DNA of 64,000 nucleotides from Acinetobacter sp. GSS19 (GCF_028621895.1 NZ_CP117520.1:62001-126000); one strand, 5' to 3'. Counted from the first letter of the stretch, positions 37,824-49,364 are shown. Notes: generated by a model from the sequence alone, not told the origin. A program made the numbers and translations.

Positions 37824-38426
37824 TTAGCGTTTAATCACAATCGAGTCGATACCGCTATGTTGCAGGGTTTGCTGTGCAATCAGGGCAGCTTCTTGTGACT
37901 CGTAAGGTCCAGAGATTACCCGATACCAGGTTTTGCCGCCTTCTACTGTTTTGACGATATCCGCTGAGAGACCATTCAAAATAATTTCGGCACGACGTGC
38001 ATCTGCACTGTCCGGATCCGCATAGCTGCGCACTTGCAGAATATAGGTAGCTGCAACGGGTGCTGGTGCGGTTTCAGTTATGGCTGCACTGGCTTCAGGC
38101 TGAGGTTTGTTCAGCTCTGGTGCTTCTACAATCACCACAGTACCTTGCTCTTTGTTTTCTGGAATAGCCTGTTCCGGAATCGGAGTCACTTGTTGTTGTG
38201 GCAACAGGTCATAGAAACGGAAGTCCTTATTGGTTTCTTCCTGGTAGTGTCCAGATGGGATCTGGTTTTTGGGTTGCACGGGTTGCCACGGTTTCCAGAG
38301 AAGCAAGGCAACCGCTAAGCATAAAACTGCCAAAATCGCCACCAGTGTACCTAACCATTTGGGCACCAGCACAGATTTAGGTTTATTTGGCCGTTCAGAT
38401 ACGCCGCGTTGCGTTTTTCCAAACAC
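37824..38426 (-). CDS. SPOR domain membrane protein
   Basis: 200 residues. Short cytoplasmic start (MFGKTQRGVSERPNKPKS), one transmembrane helix (LGTLVAILAVLCLAVALLLW), a Pro/Gln-rich periplasmic linker, then a C-terminal SPOR domain (TYILQVRSYADPDSADARR... WYRVISGPYESQEAAL). SPOR domains bind denuded septal peptidoglycan, so a cell-division role like FtsN/DedD is likely. It lies 18 bases after argS in one operon, an arrangement I recall as usual in Acinetobacter and relatives. Confidence 0.88.
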   Translation of the reverse strand: MFGKTQRGVSERPNKPKSVLVPKWLGTLVAILAVLCLAVALLLWKPWQPVQPKNQIPSGHYQEETNKDFRFYDLLPQQQVTPIPEQAIPENKEQGTVVIVEAPELNKPQPEASAAITETAPAPVAATYILQVRSYADPDSADARRAEIILNGLSADIVKTVEGGKTWYRVISGPYESQEAALIAQQTLQHSGIDSIVIKR

Positions 38427-38444
38427 GTGACATCCCTCTTTTAA

Positions 38445-40235
38445 TTACATCGTTGTAGGTGCAGAAACGCCCAGTAATTGCAAACCGTTCTGCAGGACTT
38501 GCTGTACATTCACTGAAAGTAACAACCGTGCTTGCGTCAGGTCAGCATCATCATTCAGAACTTTATGTTCATTGTACCAACCGTGGAACAGGGCAGCCAA
38601 TTCCTTCAGGTAGTTACCCACTTGATGGGGTTCATAAACATTGGCAGCGCGGAAGACAATATCCGGATAAGCAGCGAGCTTAGCCAGAATTTCGCTTTCA
38701 GCTTCTAATTCCAAACGTGTTGCATGGGTACGGGCAGCTGCAATATCAAACTGCACACCAGTTGCTGCAGCTTTTTCTAGCATACGACAGATCCGTGCAT
38801 GTGCATACTGGATGTAATACACGGCATTGTCTTTACTTTGTGACACAGCCAAATCAAGGTCGAAGTCGATATGCTGTTCAGATTTACGCATCACATAGTA
38901 GAAGCGGGCGGCATCATTGCCGACTTCTTTACGCAAGTCACGCAAAGTTACAAACTGGCCTGAACGTGAAGACATTTGAACCATTTCGCCACCACGCCAC
39001 AAGCTAACGAACTGAACCAGCAGAACCGTCAATTTTGATGAGTCATAACCCATCGCATCAATTGCTGCTTTGACACGTGCAATATAACCATGGTGGTCAG
39101 AACCCCAGATATCGACCAGATGGCTGTAACCACGTTGCAATTTGTTCAGGTGGTAGGCAATGTCAGAGGCAAAGTACGTGGTCTGGCCATTACGACGTTT
39201 CACCACACGGTCTTTCTCATCACCAAATTCGGTGGACTTAAACCAAATATTGCCATCCAGTTCATACAGGAAGCCGCGTTGATCCAGAGTCTGCAACGCT
39301 TCTTCGATTTTTTCAGTCAGTGACGCTTCGCTGAACCACTGGTTAAAGGTGACACCAAACTCACCGAGGTCATCTTTGATGTCATCCAGGATCGCTTTCA
39401 ATGCGGCCTGGTGGAATACGCGGTAGCCTGCGCCGATCAATTGTTGTGAATTGGCAATTAGGCCATCAATGTGTTTTTCTTTGTCCCCTGAAAGCACGAC
39501 TTTATTGCCATCAGCATCCGGTTCAGCAGCATATTGCACGTCTTCAGGGACATCTTTATAGACATCTGCCACCGGACGTACATAGGCATCGCCATCTTTG
39601 TCGATAATGCTTTGTGCAATTTCTTTGACATAGTCGCCCTGGTAGGCATTTTTCGGGAACACCAGTGCCTGGCCAAGTAATTCTAAATAACGTAAATAAG
39701 TTGAAGTCGCCAAAATGTCCATCTGACGGCCAGCATCATTGACATAATATTCGCGGTCTACTGTAGCACCGGTTGCTTCGAGCAGGTTTGCTACGGTCAT
39801 GCCATACGCAGCACCACGGCCATGTCCCACATGCAGGCTGGAGGTCGGATTGGCTGACACAAATTCAACCTGAATCTTTTTACCTGCATTGGCTTGAGTG
39901 CGACCGAACTGGTCTTTTTGCGCTTGAATCTGGTCGAGTACCGCAAAACGCTGATCGGCGTTCAAGAAGAAGTTGATAAAACCCGGGCCGGCAATTTCTG
40001 CTTTGCTGATGTCTGCAACTTCTGGCAATGCTGCTAGAATTTTTTCTGCGAGATCACGCGGTTTCATCCCGGCTGCTTTGGCCGCGATCATGGCAATATT
40101 TGACGCGAAATCACCGTGGCTGCGGTCTTTGGTGCGTGTTAAATTGCTGGTGTTGTTCCAGTCAGATGGGAGTAGCCCTTCAGCTTGAAGGGATTGGACT
40201 GCATGATCGAGAGCTGCTTGGATGGCCGTATTCAT
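38445..40235 (-). CDS. argS: Arginyl-tRNA synthetase
   Basis: 596 residues from ATG 40235 (MNTAIQAALDHAVQSL); the frame extends 38 codons further but that stretch is not ArgS-like. Class I features: VEFVSANPTSSLHVGHGRGAAYG (HVGH form of HIGH), YYVNDAGRQMDILA, DIWGSDHHGYIARVKAA, FVSLWRGGEMVQMSSRSGQFVTLRDL (MSSRSG-type KMSKS equivalent), and the C-terminal DALR anticodon domain (YIQYAHARICRML). Charges tRNA-Arg. Confidence 0.97.
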   Translation of the reverse strand: MNTAIQAALDHAVQSLQAEGLLPSDWNNTSNLTRTKDRSHGDFASNIAMIAAKAAGMKPRDLAEKILAALPEVADISKAEIAGPGFINFFLNADQRFAVLDQIQAQKDQFGRTQANAGKKIQVEFVSANPTSSLHVGHGRGAAYGMTVANLLEATGATVDREYYVNDAGRQMDILATSTYLRYLELLGQALVFPKNAYQGDYVKEIAQSIIDKDGDAYVRPVADVYKDVPEDVQYAAEPDADGNKVVLSGDKEKHIDGLIANSQQLIGAGYRVFHQAALKAILDDIKDDLGEFGVTFNQWFSEASLTEKIEEALQTLDQRGFLYELDGNIWFKSTEFGDEKDRVVKRRNGQTTYFASDIAYHLNKLQRGYSHLVDIWGSDHHGYIARVKAAIDAMGYDSSKLTVLLVQFVSLWRGGEMVQMSSRSGQFVTLRDLRKEVGNDAARFYYVMRKSEQHIDFDLDLAVSQSKDNAVYYIQYAHARICRMLEKAAATGVQFDIAAARTHATRLELEAESEILAKLAAYPDIVFRAANVYEPHQVGNYLKELAALFHGWYNEHKVLNDDADLTQARLLLSVNVQQVLQNGLQLLGVSAPTTM

Positions 40236-40432
40236 AATCAATCGAAAAATTAATGTCGCAGAAAAACCGCAAATATAGCAAATTTCGCGCAGTTTAGGGG
40301 AGTGCATTTCACGGCAATGCAGGAGAAGCAGATGATTTGCGGGCGACATGGTACAGACTGATCCCGATTGGCTTGAATCTGACCTAAAAAAAGCATGTTA
40401 AAATGAACCTCTTCGACCGCAGGTGATCCGGA

Positions 40433-40711
40433 ATGACAAAACCACGCGCTATGATCTTTGGCCATATTCCTAAACTACCGCCTAGAGCTGCCTTATGGGT
40501 CATGCCGCTTTTTCTTTCCTGCCTCATGAGTGGTATCGTATCGCTGGTGAATATGTTTAAGAATGTCGGTTGGGTGGAAAATTTCATTCACATGTGGTTT
40601 TCGGCCTGGATGTTGTCTTGGGCAGTGGCGTTTCCCGTGGTCTTGCTGGTCTTACCCATGGTCCGAAGATTGACCGCATTACTGGTCGATGTTCATCCAC
40701 CGCAATCCTAA
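40433..40711 (+). CDS. DUF2798 membrane protein
   Basis: 92 residues: IFGHIPKLPPRAALWVMPLFLSCLMSGIVSLVNMF then WFSAWMLSWAVAFPVVLLVLPMVRRLTALLV. Two transmembrane helices and the WxxAWxxSWxxAFP signature fit DUF2798. Unknown function. Transcribed divergently from argS. Confidence 0.85.
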   Translation: MTKPRAMIFGHIPKLPPRAALWVMPLFLSCLMSGIVSLVNMFKNVGWVENFIHMWFSAWMLSWAVAFPVVLLVLPMVRRLTALLVDVHPPQS

Positions 40712-40878
40712 AAAAGCTGAGCTGGTCGGCTGGGCAATTGATTGTATTGATTTATTTTTCACTAAAATTAACTGTAGAGGATAATCACGTATCTAAATAC
40801 TACTTTGTGTGAAATTCGGCTTAAGCTAGAGAAAAATTCCGTAGCCATCGTGATGATGCGCTGCGATTGATCGAGAGC

Positions 40879-42591
40879 ATGAGTGTAGCAATGACCACCG
40901 AGAATGTAGCAGTAAAACGTCCTTTATATATCCCTTATGCCGGTTATACCCTTCTAGAACTTCCATTATTAAACAAAGGATCGGCCTTTACCGAGGATGA
41001 GCGCCAGCGTTTCAACCTGCATGGCCTGTTGCCGAATACCATTGAAGCCATCGAAGAGCAGAGCCAACGCTCCTATCAGCAGTACTCTACCTTTCAGGAT
41101 GACATCAATAAGCATATTTATTTACGAAATATCCAGGACACCAACGAAACCCTGTTTTATCACCTGATTGAACAGCATCTGGCAGAAATGATGCCGATTA
41201 TCTATACCCCGACCGTGGGTGAGGCCTGCCAGCGTTTCTCGGATATTTATCGCCGTCATCGCGGTGTATTTATTTCTTATCCGGATCGTGCACATATTGA
41301 TGACATCCTGCAGAATGTGAATAAAAAGAATGTCAAAGTGATTGTCATCACAGATGGTGAACGCATTTTGGGCTTGGGTGATCAGGGTATTGGCGGCATG
41401 GGGATTCCGATCGGTAAATTGTCGCTGTATACGGCCTGTGGTGGCATTAGTCCAGCCTATACTTTGCCGATTACCCTGGATGTCGGGACCAACAATCCGC
41501 AACTACTCAATGATCCAATCTATATGGGCTGGAGTCAGCCGCGGATCAGTGGTGATGAATATTATGCCTTTGTGGATGAAGTGATTGCGGCTATCAAGCG
41601 TCGCTGGCCCAAGGCACTGATTCAGTTTGAAGATTTTGCCCAGAAAAATGCCATGCCTTTGCTGGACAAGTATCGCGACCAGCTTTGCTGTTTTAATGAC
41701 GATATTCAGGGTACCGCTGCGGTGTCTGTGGGTAGCCTGATTGCGGCAAGCCGTGCAGCGGGCAAACAGCTCAAAGACCAGACGATTGCTTTTCTTGGCG
41801 CAGGTTCGGCAGGTTGTGGTATCGCTGAACAGATTGTGGCACAAATGGTGGCTGAGGGTTTGACTGATACTGAAGCACGTGCCCGGATCTACATGGTGGA
41901 CCGTTTTGGCCTGATCACGGAAAATCAGCCGAATCTGCTGAATTTCCAGTGTAAACTAGCACAAAAACCAGAAGCAGTTGCCGAATGGGCCAATGTCAAC
42001 GAAGCCATCTCCTTGTTGGATGTCGTGAAGCACGTTCAACCAAGCGTATTAATCGGGGTATCCGGGCAGCCTGGGCTGTTCACTGAAGAGGTGATCAGAA
42101 CCATGGCGGCACATTGTAAACATCCGATTATTTTGCCACTGTCCAATCCAACCTCACGGGTAGAGGCGGTGCCAGCCGACCTGATTGAATGGACCGAGGG
42201 CAGAGCTTTGATTGCCACTGGCAGTCCGTTTGCACCGGTGAATTATCAGGGCAAGATTTATCAGATTTCCCAGTGCAATAATTCCTATATTTTCCCAGGC
42301 ATTGGTTTGGGAGTGGTGGCTTGTGGTGCACGTCGCGTCACCGATCATATGTTGATGGCATCGAGTAATGCACTGGCAGAATGCTCACCGAAATTGCAGG
42401 ATCTAGAGGCTGATTTATTGCCGGATATTAATGATATTCAGCAGGTATCGAAATTCATTGCCTTTAAGGTGGCACAGGCCGCGATGCAGGATGGGGTTGC
42501 ACCACTGATTAGTGATGCACAATTGCAGGAACAGATCGAGGCCAATTTCTGGACGCCAGAATACCGTGCTTATCGACGTTTGCCGTATTAA
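40879..42591 (+). CDS. maeA: NAD-dependent malic enzyme
   Basis: 570 residues from ATG 40879; ATG 40891 is an alternative and the TTG at 40867 less likely. Motifs: [33 protein letters not shown] (Tyr), [41 protein letters not shown] and [16 protein letters not shown] (metal ligands), dinucleotide fold [17 protein letters not shown], and [12 protein letters not shown]. Long ScfA/MaeA class that decarboxylates malate to pyruvate using NAD. Followed by a strong terminator. Confidence 0.95.
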   Translation: MSVAMTTENVAVKRPLYIPYAGYTLLELPLLNKGSAFTEDERQRFNLHGLLPNTIEAIEEQSQRSYQQYSTFQDDINKHIYLRNIQDTNETLFYHLIEQHLAEMMPIIYTPTVGEACQRFSDIYRRHRGVFISYPDRAHIDDILQNVNKKNVKVIVITDGERILGLGDQGIGGMGIPIGKLSLYTACGGISPAYTLPITLDVGTNNPQLLNDPIYMGWSQPRISGDEYYAFVDEVIAAIKRRWPKALIQFEDFAQKNAMPLLDKYRDQLCCFNDDIQGTAAVSVGSLIAASRAAGKQLKDQTIAFLGAGSAGCGIAEQIVAQMVAEGLTDTEARARIYMVDRFGLITENQPNLLNFQCKLAQKPEAVAEWANVNEAISLLDVVKHVQPSVLIGVSGQPGLFTEEVIRTMAAHCKHPIILPLSNPTSRVEAVPADLIEWTEGRALIATGSPFAPVNYQGKIYQISQCNNSYIFPGIGLGVVACGARRVTDHMLMASSNALAECSPKLQDLEADLLPDINDIQQVSKFIAFKVAQAAMQDGVAPLISDAQLQEQIEANFWTPEYRAYRRLPY

Positions 42592-42605
42592 GGGCTAATT
42601 GAAAT

Positions 42606-42628
42606 AAAAGGAGCATGATGCTCCTTTT
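42606..42628 (+). terminator. Terminator after maeA
   Basis: AAAAGGAGCA-TGA-TGCTCCTTTT, ten pairs, ending in a T tract. Confidence 0.8.
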
Positions 42629-42743
42629 ATTTGATGAATGATTCATGGCAACAGAGTCTCAAGGGCGGTATTTTAACGATGAATAAATTTTAGGATTCAA
42701 GTTTAAAGCGCCTATAATGGCGTTTTTATTTTGCTTTGATGTT

Positions 42744-43370
42744 ATGTCTTACCAGATTTGGTTTGCCTATATGTTGGCCTGCTGGGTCATCAGTGTCTCT
42801 CCCGGTGCGGGTGCGATTGCATCTATGTCGAGCGGTCTGAGCTATGGTTTCCGCCGTGGTTATTACAATGCGATTGGTCTGCAATTGGCCTTGATTTTAC
42901 AGATTCTGATTGTGGCTGCCGGTGCGGGTGTGCTTTTTGCGACTACACCGTGGGCGTTTAGCTTAGTGAAATGGTTTGGCGTACTGTACTTGCTTTATCT
43001 GGCTTATCTGCAATGGACTGCACCAGTGAAACTTATGGATGTGCCAGTACATGCAGCTCAGTATCGGTCACGTCACAGCCTGGTCTTGAATGGATTTCTG
43101 GTCAATATGAGCAATCCGAAAGCGATTGTATTTTTGTTGGCGGTGTTGCCGCAATTCCTGGATTTGAACCGGCCGCAATGGTTGCAGTATCTGATCATGG
43201 CTGCCACCATGATCACGATTGATTTGATTGTGATGGCAGGTTATACCGGACTTGCGGCCAAGGTATTGCGTCTACTGAGTTCAGCAAAACAGCAAAAATA
43301 CATGAACCGCAGTTTTGCGATTTTGTTTACCTGCGCAGCGCTGCTGTTAAGTACCGTTCATCAAGCCTAA
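42744..43370 (+). CDS. LysE family amino-acid/metabolite exporter
   Basis: 208 residues from ATG 42744 (MSYQIWFAYMLACWVISVSPG); the ATG at 42717 would add nine residues. LysE/RhtB pattern: SVSPGAGAIASMSSGLSYGFRRGYYNAIGLQ, and NGFLVNMSNPKAIVFLLAVLPQFL (N-P-K-A). Six hydrophobic segments. The exported substrate is unknown. Converges with znuB, ten bases apart. Confidence 0.9.
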   Translation: MSYQIWFAYMLACWVISVSPGAGAIASMSSGLSYGFRRGYYNAIGLQLALILQILIVAAGAGVLFATTPWAFSLVKWFGVLYLLYLAYLQWTAPVKLMDVPVHAAQYRSRHSLVLNGFLVNMSNPKAIVFLLAVLPQFLDLNRPQWLQYLIMAATMITIDLIVMAGYTGLAAKVLRLLSSAKQQKYMNRSFAILFTCAALLLSTVHQA

Positions 43371-43379
43371 GCTGGAGCG

Positions 43380-44183
43380 TTATGCTGCCAGTTTGCGCAG
43401 TTTTTGCAGAATAAAAATCACTGCAAAAATCAGCGCCATACACAGGACGATACTTAAACCGCTGGAAACATTTAATGCAGCACTCGACCATAAGCCAATA
43501 CTGATGGCCAGCTGTGCCAATACAAAGGCCCAGAGCACCATCTGTTGTGGCGAGTGTGCCAGTAAACGTGCACTCAGTGCGGGAATGACCAGCAGTGCAC
43601 CCATCAACAGTGAACCCACTGCACGTAAAGCCAGTACGGTAAATAAGGCCAGCAACAGCATAAAAATCAGGCGTTGCCCTTTAGCATGGATGCCTTCACT
43701 CACGGCAATATCAGGATCAATCGCAATCTGGATTTGTGCTTTCCAGGACTTGATGAGAACCATCAGGGAAAGAACAATTACCACGGCAAACATTGGCAGG
43801 TCGGACCAGCTGATGGTGAGCAGGTCACCAAACAGATAGCTGAGCAGTTCTGGCCTTAAACTCGGGATGTGCTGGATAAACAGCAGGCCTGAACAGAGCA
43901 GTGTGGCGGAGCAAAGTGCGAGTAAGGCATCATTGGGCAAACGGGGATCATGTAACACCCATAAAATTCCGACCAGCACCAAGGCCAGCAGAATCACACC
44001 TAACCATAACGGTAAACTCAATGCCCCAGCAATCGCGACCCCCAGTAAAGTGCCATGAGCCATAGTGTCGGCAAAAAATGACATGCGACGCCATAACATC
44101 AAACACCCCAGTGGTGCGGTGAGAAAAACCAGCAGTGTACCCATAGTCCAGGCCGGCAATAATAGTTGTAACCATTCCATCAT
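43380..44183 (-). CDS. znuB: Zinc ABC transporter permease ZnuB
   Basis: 267 residues, all-helical, ABC-3 family: LTAPLGCLMLWRRMSFFADTMAHGTLLGVAIA near the N-terminus and RAVGSLLMGALLVIPALSARLLA at about residue 190. Forms the inner-membrane channel for zinc brought by ZnuA. Starts three bases after znuC ends, so both are in one operon with zur. Confidence 0.95.
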   Translation of the reverse strand: MMEWLQLLLPAWTMGTLLVFLTAPLGCLMLWRRMSFFADTMAHGTLLGVAIAGALSLPLWLGVILLALVLVGILWVLHDPRLPNDALLALCSATLLCSGLLFIQHIPSLRPELLSYLFGDLLTISWSDLPMFAVVIVLSLMVLIKSWKAQIQIAIDPDIAVSEGIHAKGQRLIFMLLLALFTVLALRAVGSLLMGALLVIPALSARLLAHSPQQMVLWAFVLAQLAISIGLWSSAALNVSSGLSIVLCMALIFAVIFILQKLRKLAA

Positions 44184-44186
44184 GAC

Positions 44187-44978
44187 TTAGGCTTCCGGCT
44201 CCGGGTGAATATGGGGACGTGGATCATGCTGACATGGATTCGCGCTATCACCATGTGCACAGTGATCATGATGATGCTGATAGAACACCCGGTTTGGACC
44301 AAAAATCGCCTGATATTCCGGATGCTGCTGCACATTTTCCGGTAAACCGCTGCAACAGATATGTTTGTTCAGACAAACGACACGGTGGGTGCCTTGCATC
44401 ACCCATTGCAAATCATGGGAGACCATTAAAATGGCGCAACCATAACGCTCTGGCAGGCTGCGTACATAGTCATACAGTTCGGCTTCCGACTGGATATCCA
44501 GTCCCTGCATCGGTTCATCTAGAACGAGAATATCCGGTTGGCGTAGCAGTGCACGGGCTAGTAGCACGCGTTGACGTTCACCGCCCGAAAGCTGCTGGAC
44601 TCTGGCATCTTTAAGTTTGCCAATACCGGTATCGCGGATGATTTCGGCCTTAATGGATGGGTCGCATTTTTCCAGTGCCAGCAGGTCTTTGACTCGTAAT
44701 GGCAGGCTGTGTGAAGGATTGAACTTCTGCGGAACGTAGGCCAGTTTTAACTTTTTGGTACTGATTTTCTGTCCGGCACTGGGTTGTACAATCCCAAGCA
44801 GAACTTTAATTAAAGTCGATTTACCTGCACCGTTGGGGCCAATCAGGGTGACGATCTCTTTTTCATGCAGGCTGAAATCCACCTGTTTCAGGATATCGCG
44901 GTCATCGATCCGCACACTGATGCCTTTGAGTTCGATCAGTGTGGAAGGGGAGGCTATTGGTTGGTGCACTGCTGACAT
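44187..44978 (-). CDS. znuC: Zinc ABC transporter ATPase ZnuC
   Basis: 263 residues. Walker A LIGPNGAGKSTLIKVL (about 43-58), signature VQQLSGGERQRVLLARALL, Walker B DILVLDEPMQGLD, His switch LMVSHDLQWV. The C-terminal tail is His-rich (YQHHHDHCAHGD... NPCQHDPRPHIHPEPEA), common in ZnuC and possibly metal-sensing. Its start overlaps the zur 3' end by 25 bases. Confidence 0.96.
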   Translation of the reverse strand: MSAVHQPIASPSTLIELKGISVRIDDRDILKQVDFSLHEKEIVTLIGPNGAGKSTLIKVLLGIVQPSAGQKISTKKLKLAYVPQKFNPSHSLPLRVKDLLALEKCDPSIKAEIIRDTGIGKLKDARVQQLSGGERQRVLLARALLRQPDILVLDEPMQGLDIQSEAELYDYVRSLPERYGCAILMVSHDLQWVMQGTHRVVCLNKHICCSGLPENVQQHPEYQAIFGPNRVFYQHHHDHCAHGDSANPCQHDPRPHIHPEPEA

Positions 44979-45448
44979 TTTCCTGAAATTTCAATAATTG
45001 TGTGCTGTGCAGTAAAGTGATCTGAGGCCGCCAGTTGATCTAACTGCTGGAGTAGTCCTTGCGCTGAGGCTTCTTTGACTACTTTACATTCGGTACAAAT
45101 AAGAAATGCCGCCTGATGACCTTCACGTGGGTGACAGCAGGGAATATAGGCATTGATAGAGGTTAAACGGTGGATCAGTCCTTTTTCCAGCAAGAAGTCC
45201 AAACTCCGATAGACGGTGGGTGGTGCGGCAGGACGATCTGAGCTGCTTTTTATTTGTGCTAACAGGTCATAGGCACCCATAGGACCTGAAGCCTTGAGAA
45301 TCAGTTCCAGAACTTCTTTGCGTAGCGGAGTAAGACGGGCACCTGAGGCTGCACACAATTGCTCTGCTTCAGCCAGACGTGTATCCACATTCGGGTGATC
45401 ATGCACGCCGTGCAGGGCATTATGATGTTCATGCGAACATAAGCTCAT
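44954..45448 (-). CDS. zur: Zinc uptake regulator Zur (Fur family)
   Basis: 164 residues. Winged helix: SGARLTPLRKEVLELILKASGPMGAYDLLAQI ... PPTVYRSLDFLLEKGLIHRL. Metal sites: YIPCCHPREGHQAAFLICTECKVVKE and a C-terminal CQQC, together the structural-zinc Cys pairs of Zur. An extra N-terminal His stretch (CSHEHHNALHGVHDHP) may also bind metal. With zinc bound it represses znuA and its own operon; a matching palindrome sits 97 bases upstream. Confidence 0.95.
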   Translation of the reverse strand: MSLCSHEHHNALHGVHDHPNVDTRLAEAEQLCAASGARLTPLRKEVLELILKASGPMGAYDLLAQIKSSSDRPAAPPTVYRSLDFLLEKGLIHRLTSINAYIPCCHPREGHQAAFLICTECKVVKEASAQGLLQQLDQLAASDHFTAQHTIIEISGKCQQCTNQ

Positions 45449-45545
45449 GGCAAACCTCAGTTATTTATAAAAAGAACGCAAATCAGCATGAAATCTTAAC
45501 ATGGCTGCAACCGGTTGCGTCAGGCATAGGCATTTTTCTTCGGAT

Positions 45546-45558
45546 GTTATATTATAAC
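45546..45558. promoter_or_regulatory. Zur-box-like palindrome
   Basis: GTTATATTATAAC is a perfect odd palindrome in the 140-base gap between zur and znuA. It matches the core of the gammaproteobacterial Zur operator (GTTATAnTATAAC). It lies 30 bases before the znuA start and could repress both directions. Confidence 0.8.
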
Positions 45559-45588
45559 GTCTATTCAAATTTTGGGTTAGCGTTGCGC

Positions 45589-46428
45589 ATGGTTCGTTTT
45601 CTTGCATTGTGTTTATTGGCATTGCTAAGTCCGCTGAGCTGGTCTCAGGGTCTGGTGGTGTCCACACATCCGGTTTACCTGATTGCCCAGCAAGTGACGC
45701 AAGGCGTCGAACAGCCCACTTTATTATTAGGCAATCAGTCTGGACATGATGTACAACTGACCCCAGAACATCGCAAAATGGTACAGGATGCCAGTCTAGT
45801 CATCTGGTTAGGTCAGGCCCATGAGGCACCTTTACAGAAACTGCTGGCCAATCAGAGCAAAGCGATTTCTATTTTGGATTCGGGCATCATGAAAATTTTA
45901 CCGCAGCGGACAACGCGCGGAGCACCACTAGCCAATACCATGGACACCCATGTTTGGCTGGATCCGAATAATGCCGTGCGGATCGGTTTCTTTATTGCAG
46001 CGTTGCGCTCCCAGCAATATCCGCAGCACCGTGCCGCTTACTGGCAGAATGCGAAAAAATTTGCCCATGACTTGCTCAAAGTGGCGCGACCATATCAGCG
46101 TAGCCGGAACAGTTATCATTACTGGTCCTATCATGATGCCTACCAATATCTTGAGCAGCCTTTGCATCTCAAATTTGCCGGTGCAATGACCGATGAGCCG
46201 CATGTAGCACCCACGATTGCGCAAATCAAATACCTGAATGACCATCGTCCACAGCGCCAGATGTGCCTACTGGCGGAAGCTCATGCCAGCCAGAATCAGT
46301 ACCAGAAGATTAATCCTGTACGCTTCCAGGCCGTCGATGAAAGCATGAGTACAGAGAAAAATTTTGTGCAGGCCTGGCAAAATTTGGCCATTCAAGTGCA
46401 GAAATGTGTAGCCAATGCGCAAAAATGA
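45589..46428 (+). CDS. znuA: Periplasmic zinc-binding protein ZnuA
   Basis: 279 residues from ATG 45589, where a signal peptide (MVRFLALCLLALLSPLSWSQ) begins; the frame extends upstream across the Zur box, so longer starts are rejected. Cluster A-1 fold: VSTHPVYLIAQQVTQGVE, LGNQSGHDVQLTPEH (first His), DTHVWLDPNNA (second His), SYHYWSYHDAYQYLEQ (third His). The acidic His-rich loop found in many ZnuA is very short here. Captures zinc for ZnuBC. Confidence 0.94.
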   Translation: MVRFLALCLLALLSPLSWSQGLVVSTHPVYLIAQQVTQGVEQPTLLLGNQSGHDVQLTPEHRKMVQDASLVIWLGQAHEAPLQKLLANQSKAISILDSGIMKILPQRTTRGAPLANTMDTHVWLDPNNAVRIGFFIAALRSQQYPQHRAAYWQNAKKFAHDLLKVARPYQRSRNSYHYWSYHDAYQYLEQPLHLKFAGAMTDEPHVAPTIAQIKYLNDHRPQRQMCLLAEAHASQNQYQKINPVRFQAVDESMSTEKNFVQAWQNLAIQVQKCVANAQK

Positions 46429-46504
46429 TGCAAATATAGCCGGTTGAGTAAATTCTAACCGGTTATTTGAGAATCTGAAAAAACAAGACTTAGGTCGGAA
46501 AAGA

Positions 46505-46533
46505 TTGCATGTTCAGGGGTGTAACTCTATAAT
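46505..46533 (+). promoter_or_regulatory. Promoter of the ATP synthase operon
   Basis: TTGCAT (46505-46510) and a perfect TATAAT (46528-46533) with 17 bases between, 65 bases before atpI. Confidence 0.7.
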
Positions 46534-46597
46534 GCCTGCGATTAAAAACGATCATCAGCTAAACTTGTCAAGCATTTGCGCTGTGAGTGGATAATAA

Positions 46598-46996
46598 ATG
46601 AGCCGAACTAGTCGCTTGATTGACCGACGATTAGCGAAAGCTTTAGTCCTCTTGCAAGCCATAATGATACCTGTTTCAGCCTTGATAGCGTGGGCAATCA
46701 AAGACTCTACAGCAGCGTTGAGCGCCGCACTTGGTGCATTGGTGTGCTGGCTGGCCAGTGTTTATTTCTCATGGCAATCCTTTAGGGCGGCAGGTGCACG
46801 AGCGTCGAAACAGGTTCTTTCGAACATGTACCGCGGAATGCTCGGCAAATTTGCAATTGTGATCGTTGGATTCATTTTAATTTTAAGCAATGTCAAACCG
46901 CTGTCACCGGTCGCATTGTTTTGTGGTTTTATCCTCGTTCAGGCCATGTCGTGGGTCGCTCCGTTTTGGGTTTCACGTCTACAAAAACGAGTATAA
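46598..46996 (+). CDS. atpI: ATP synthase subunit I
   Basis: 132 residues with four hydrophobic segments: ALVLLQAIMIPVSALIAWAI, LSAALGALVCWLASVYFSW (the conserved GALVCWLP-like motif), LGKFAIVIVGFILIL, LFCGFILVQAMSW. AtpI assists assembly of the c-ring and possibly magnesium supply. First gene of the operon, 103 bases before atpB. Confidence 0.88.
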   Translation: MSRTSRLIDRRLAKALVLLQAIMIPVSALIAWAIKDSTAALSAALGALVCWLASVYFSWQSFRAAGARASKQVLSNMYRGMLGKFAIVIVGFILILSNVKPLSPVALFCGFILVQAMSWVAPFWVSRLQKRV

Positions 46997-47096
46997 GCGC
47001 AGCAGAAATTGAAAATTTTTTTGAGGGTGGCGAGATATCAAGCAGCACGCGATATTCGTTTAACTCTTTTTAGTAATTGACATTGACCAGGTGTGA

Positions 47097-47975
<879 letters not shown>

Positions 47976-48025
47976 TGGTATTGCCTAACTGTCAATGGGC
48001 GGTTAGGTACAATTTTTTAGTTTAA

Positions 48026-48304
<279 letters not shown>

Positions 48305-48344
48305 TCAGCTTAATTCCCAAAAATCCACTATTTGAGGAATAGCA

Positions 48345-48815
48345 ATGAATATCAACCTCACATTGATTGGCCAAGCGATTGCATTTGCGATTTTCGTCGC
48401 ATTCTGCATGAAGTTTGTTTGGCCACCACTAATCAATGCGATTAGTGAGCGTCAGCGTAAAATCGCTGATGGCTTAAATGCTGCTGAAAAAGCGAAAGCT
48501 GACCTTGCTGATGCACAAGCGCAAGTAAAAGCTGAGCTCGACGCAGCTAAAGCACAAGCGGCTCAATTGATCGAACAAGCGAACCGTCGTGCAGCACAAT
48601 TGGTCGAAGAAGCGCGTACCCAGGCATCTGCTGAAGGTGAGCGTATCCGTCAACAGGCTAAAGAAGCTGTTGATACCGAGATCAACGCTGCTCGCGAAGA
48701 ATTACGTCAACAAGTTGCTGCTCTTGCAGTTGCTGGTGCGGAAAAAATCCTTAACCAACAGGTTGACGCAGAAGCTCACAATGCCATGCTTACTCAGCTG
48801 GCTGCTAAACTTTAA
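48345..48815 (+). CDS. atpF: ATP synthase Fo subunit b
   Basis: 156 residues: one N-terminal membrane helix ([26 protein letters not shown]) then a long Ala/Glu/Lys-rich coiled coil forming the peripheral stalk. Confidence 0.97.
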   Translation: MNINLTLIGQAIAFAIFVAFCMKFVWPPLINAISERQRKIADGLNAAEKAKADLADAQAQVKAELDAAKAQAAQLIEQANRRAAQLVEEARTQASAEGERIRQQAKEAVDTEINAAREELRQQVAALAVAGAEKILNQQVDAEAHNAMLTQLAAKL

Positions 48816-48827
48816 GCGAGGCGAAAT

Positions 48828-49364
48828 ATGGCTGAACTCTTGACGTTGGCACGCCCGTACGCCAAAGCAGCATTTGCTTACGCTTCTGAGCAAGGTGCAA
48901 CTGACAATTGGTCGAATGCGTTACAAGTGCTCAGTGCTGCGGTGCAAGACGAAGCATTTTCCGCTTATTTAAATCGCCCTGAGCTTACTCCTGTACAACA
49001 GGTTGAAGTTTTTGCCAAAGTTTTAGGTGCAGAACAAAATCAAGCAGTGTCAAACTTTTTGACACTTCTTGCTGACAACGATCGTTTAGCGTTGTTGCCT
49101 GAAATTGCAGCAGAATACGAACAGCTTAAATCACAGAATAACAATACTGTGGATGTCGTGATTGAATCGGCATTTCCATTGACTTCTGTTCAAGAACAAG
49201 TACTAGCACATGCGTTAGAGAAACGTTTTAACGCTGCTGTTACTGTGAAGGTTGAAGTTAATCCGGCGTTAATCGCGGGTGTTGTGATTCGTGCAGGCGA
49301 TCAAGTGATAGATGATTCTGCGCTTAACAAGCTTGAAAAAATGCGGACTCGTCTTCTTGCGTAA
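48828..49364 (+). CDS. atpH: ATP synthase F1 subunit delta
   Basis: 178 residues: [18 protein letters not shown] at the N-terminus and the family signature [25 protein letters not shown] segment near the end ([19 protein letters not shown]). Joins F1 to the b stalk. Begins 12 bases after atpF. Confidence 0.97.
   Translation: MAELLTLARPYAKAAFAYASEQGATDNWSNALQVLSAAVQDEAFSAYLNRPELTPVQQVEVFAKVLGAEQNQAVSNFLTLLADNDRLALLPEIAAEYEQLKSQNNNTVDVVIESAFPLTSVQEQVLAHALEKRFNAAVTVKVEVNPALIAGVVIRAGDQVIDDSALNKLEKMRTRLLA

Noticed and set aside
40250..40465. Minus-strand frame upstream of argS
   Set aside because: It overlaps the promoter gap and the DUF2798 start and has no family character.
45379..45588. N-terminal extension of ZnuA in the same frame
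   Set aside because: It runs through the Zur box and antisense to the zur start; the signal peptide begins at 45589.
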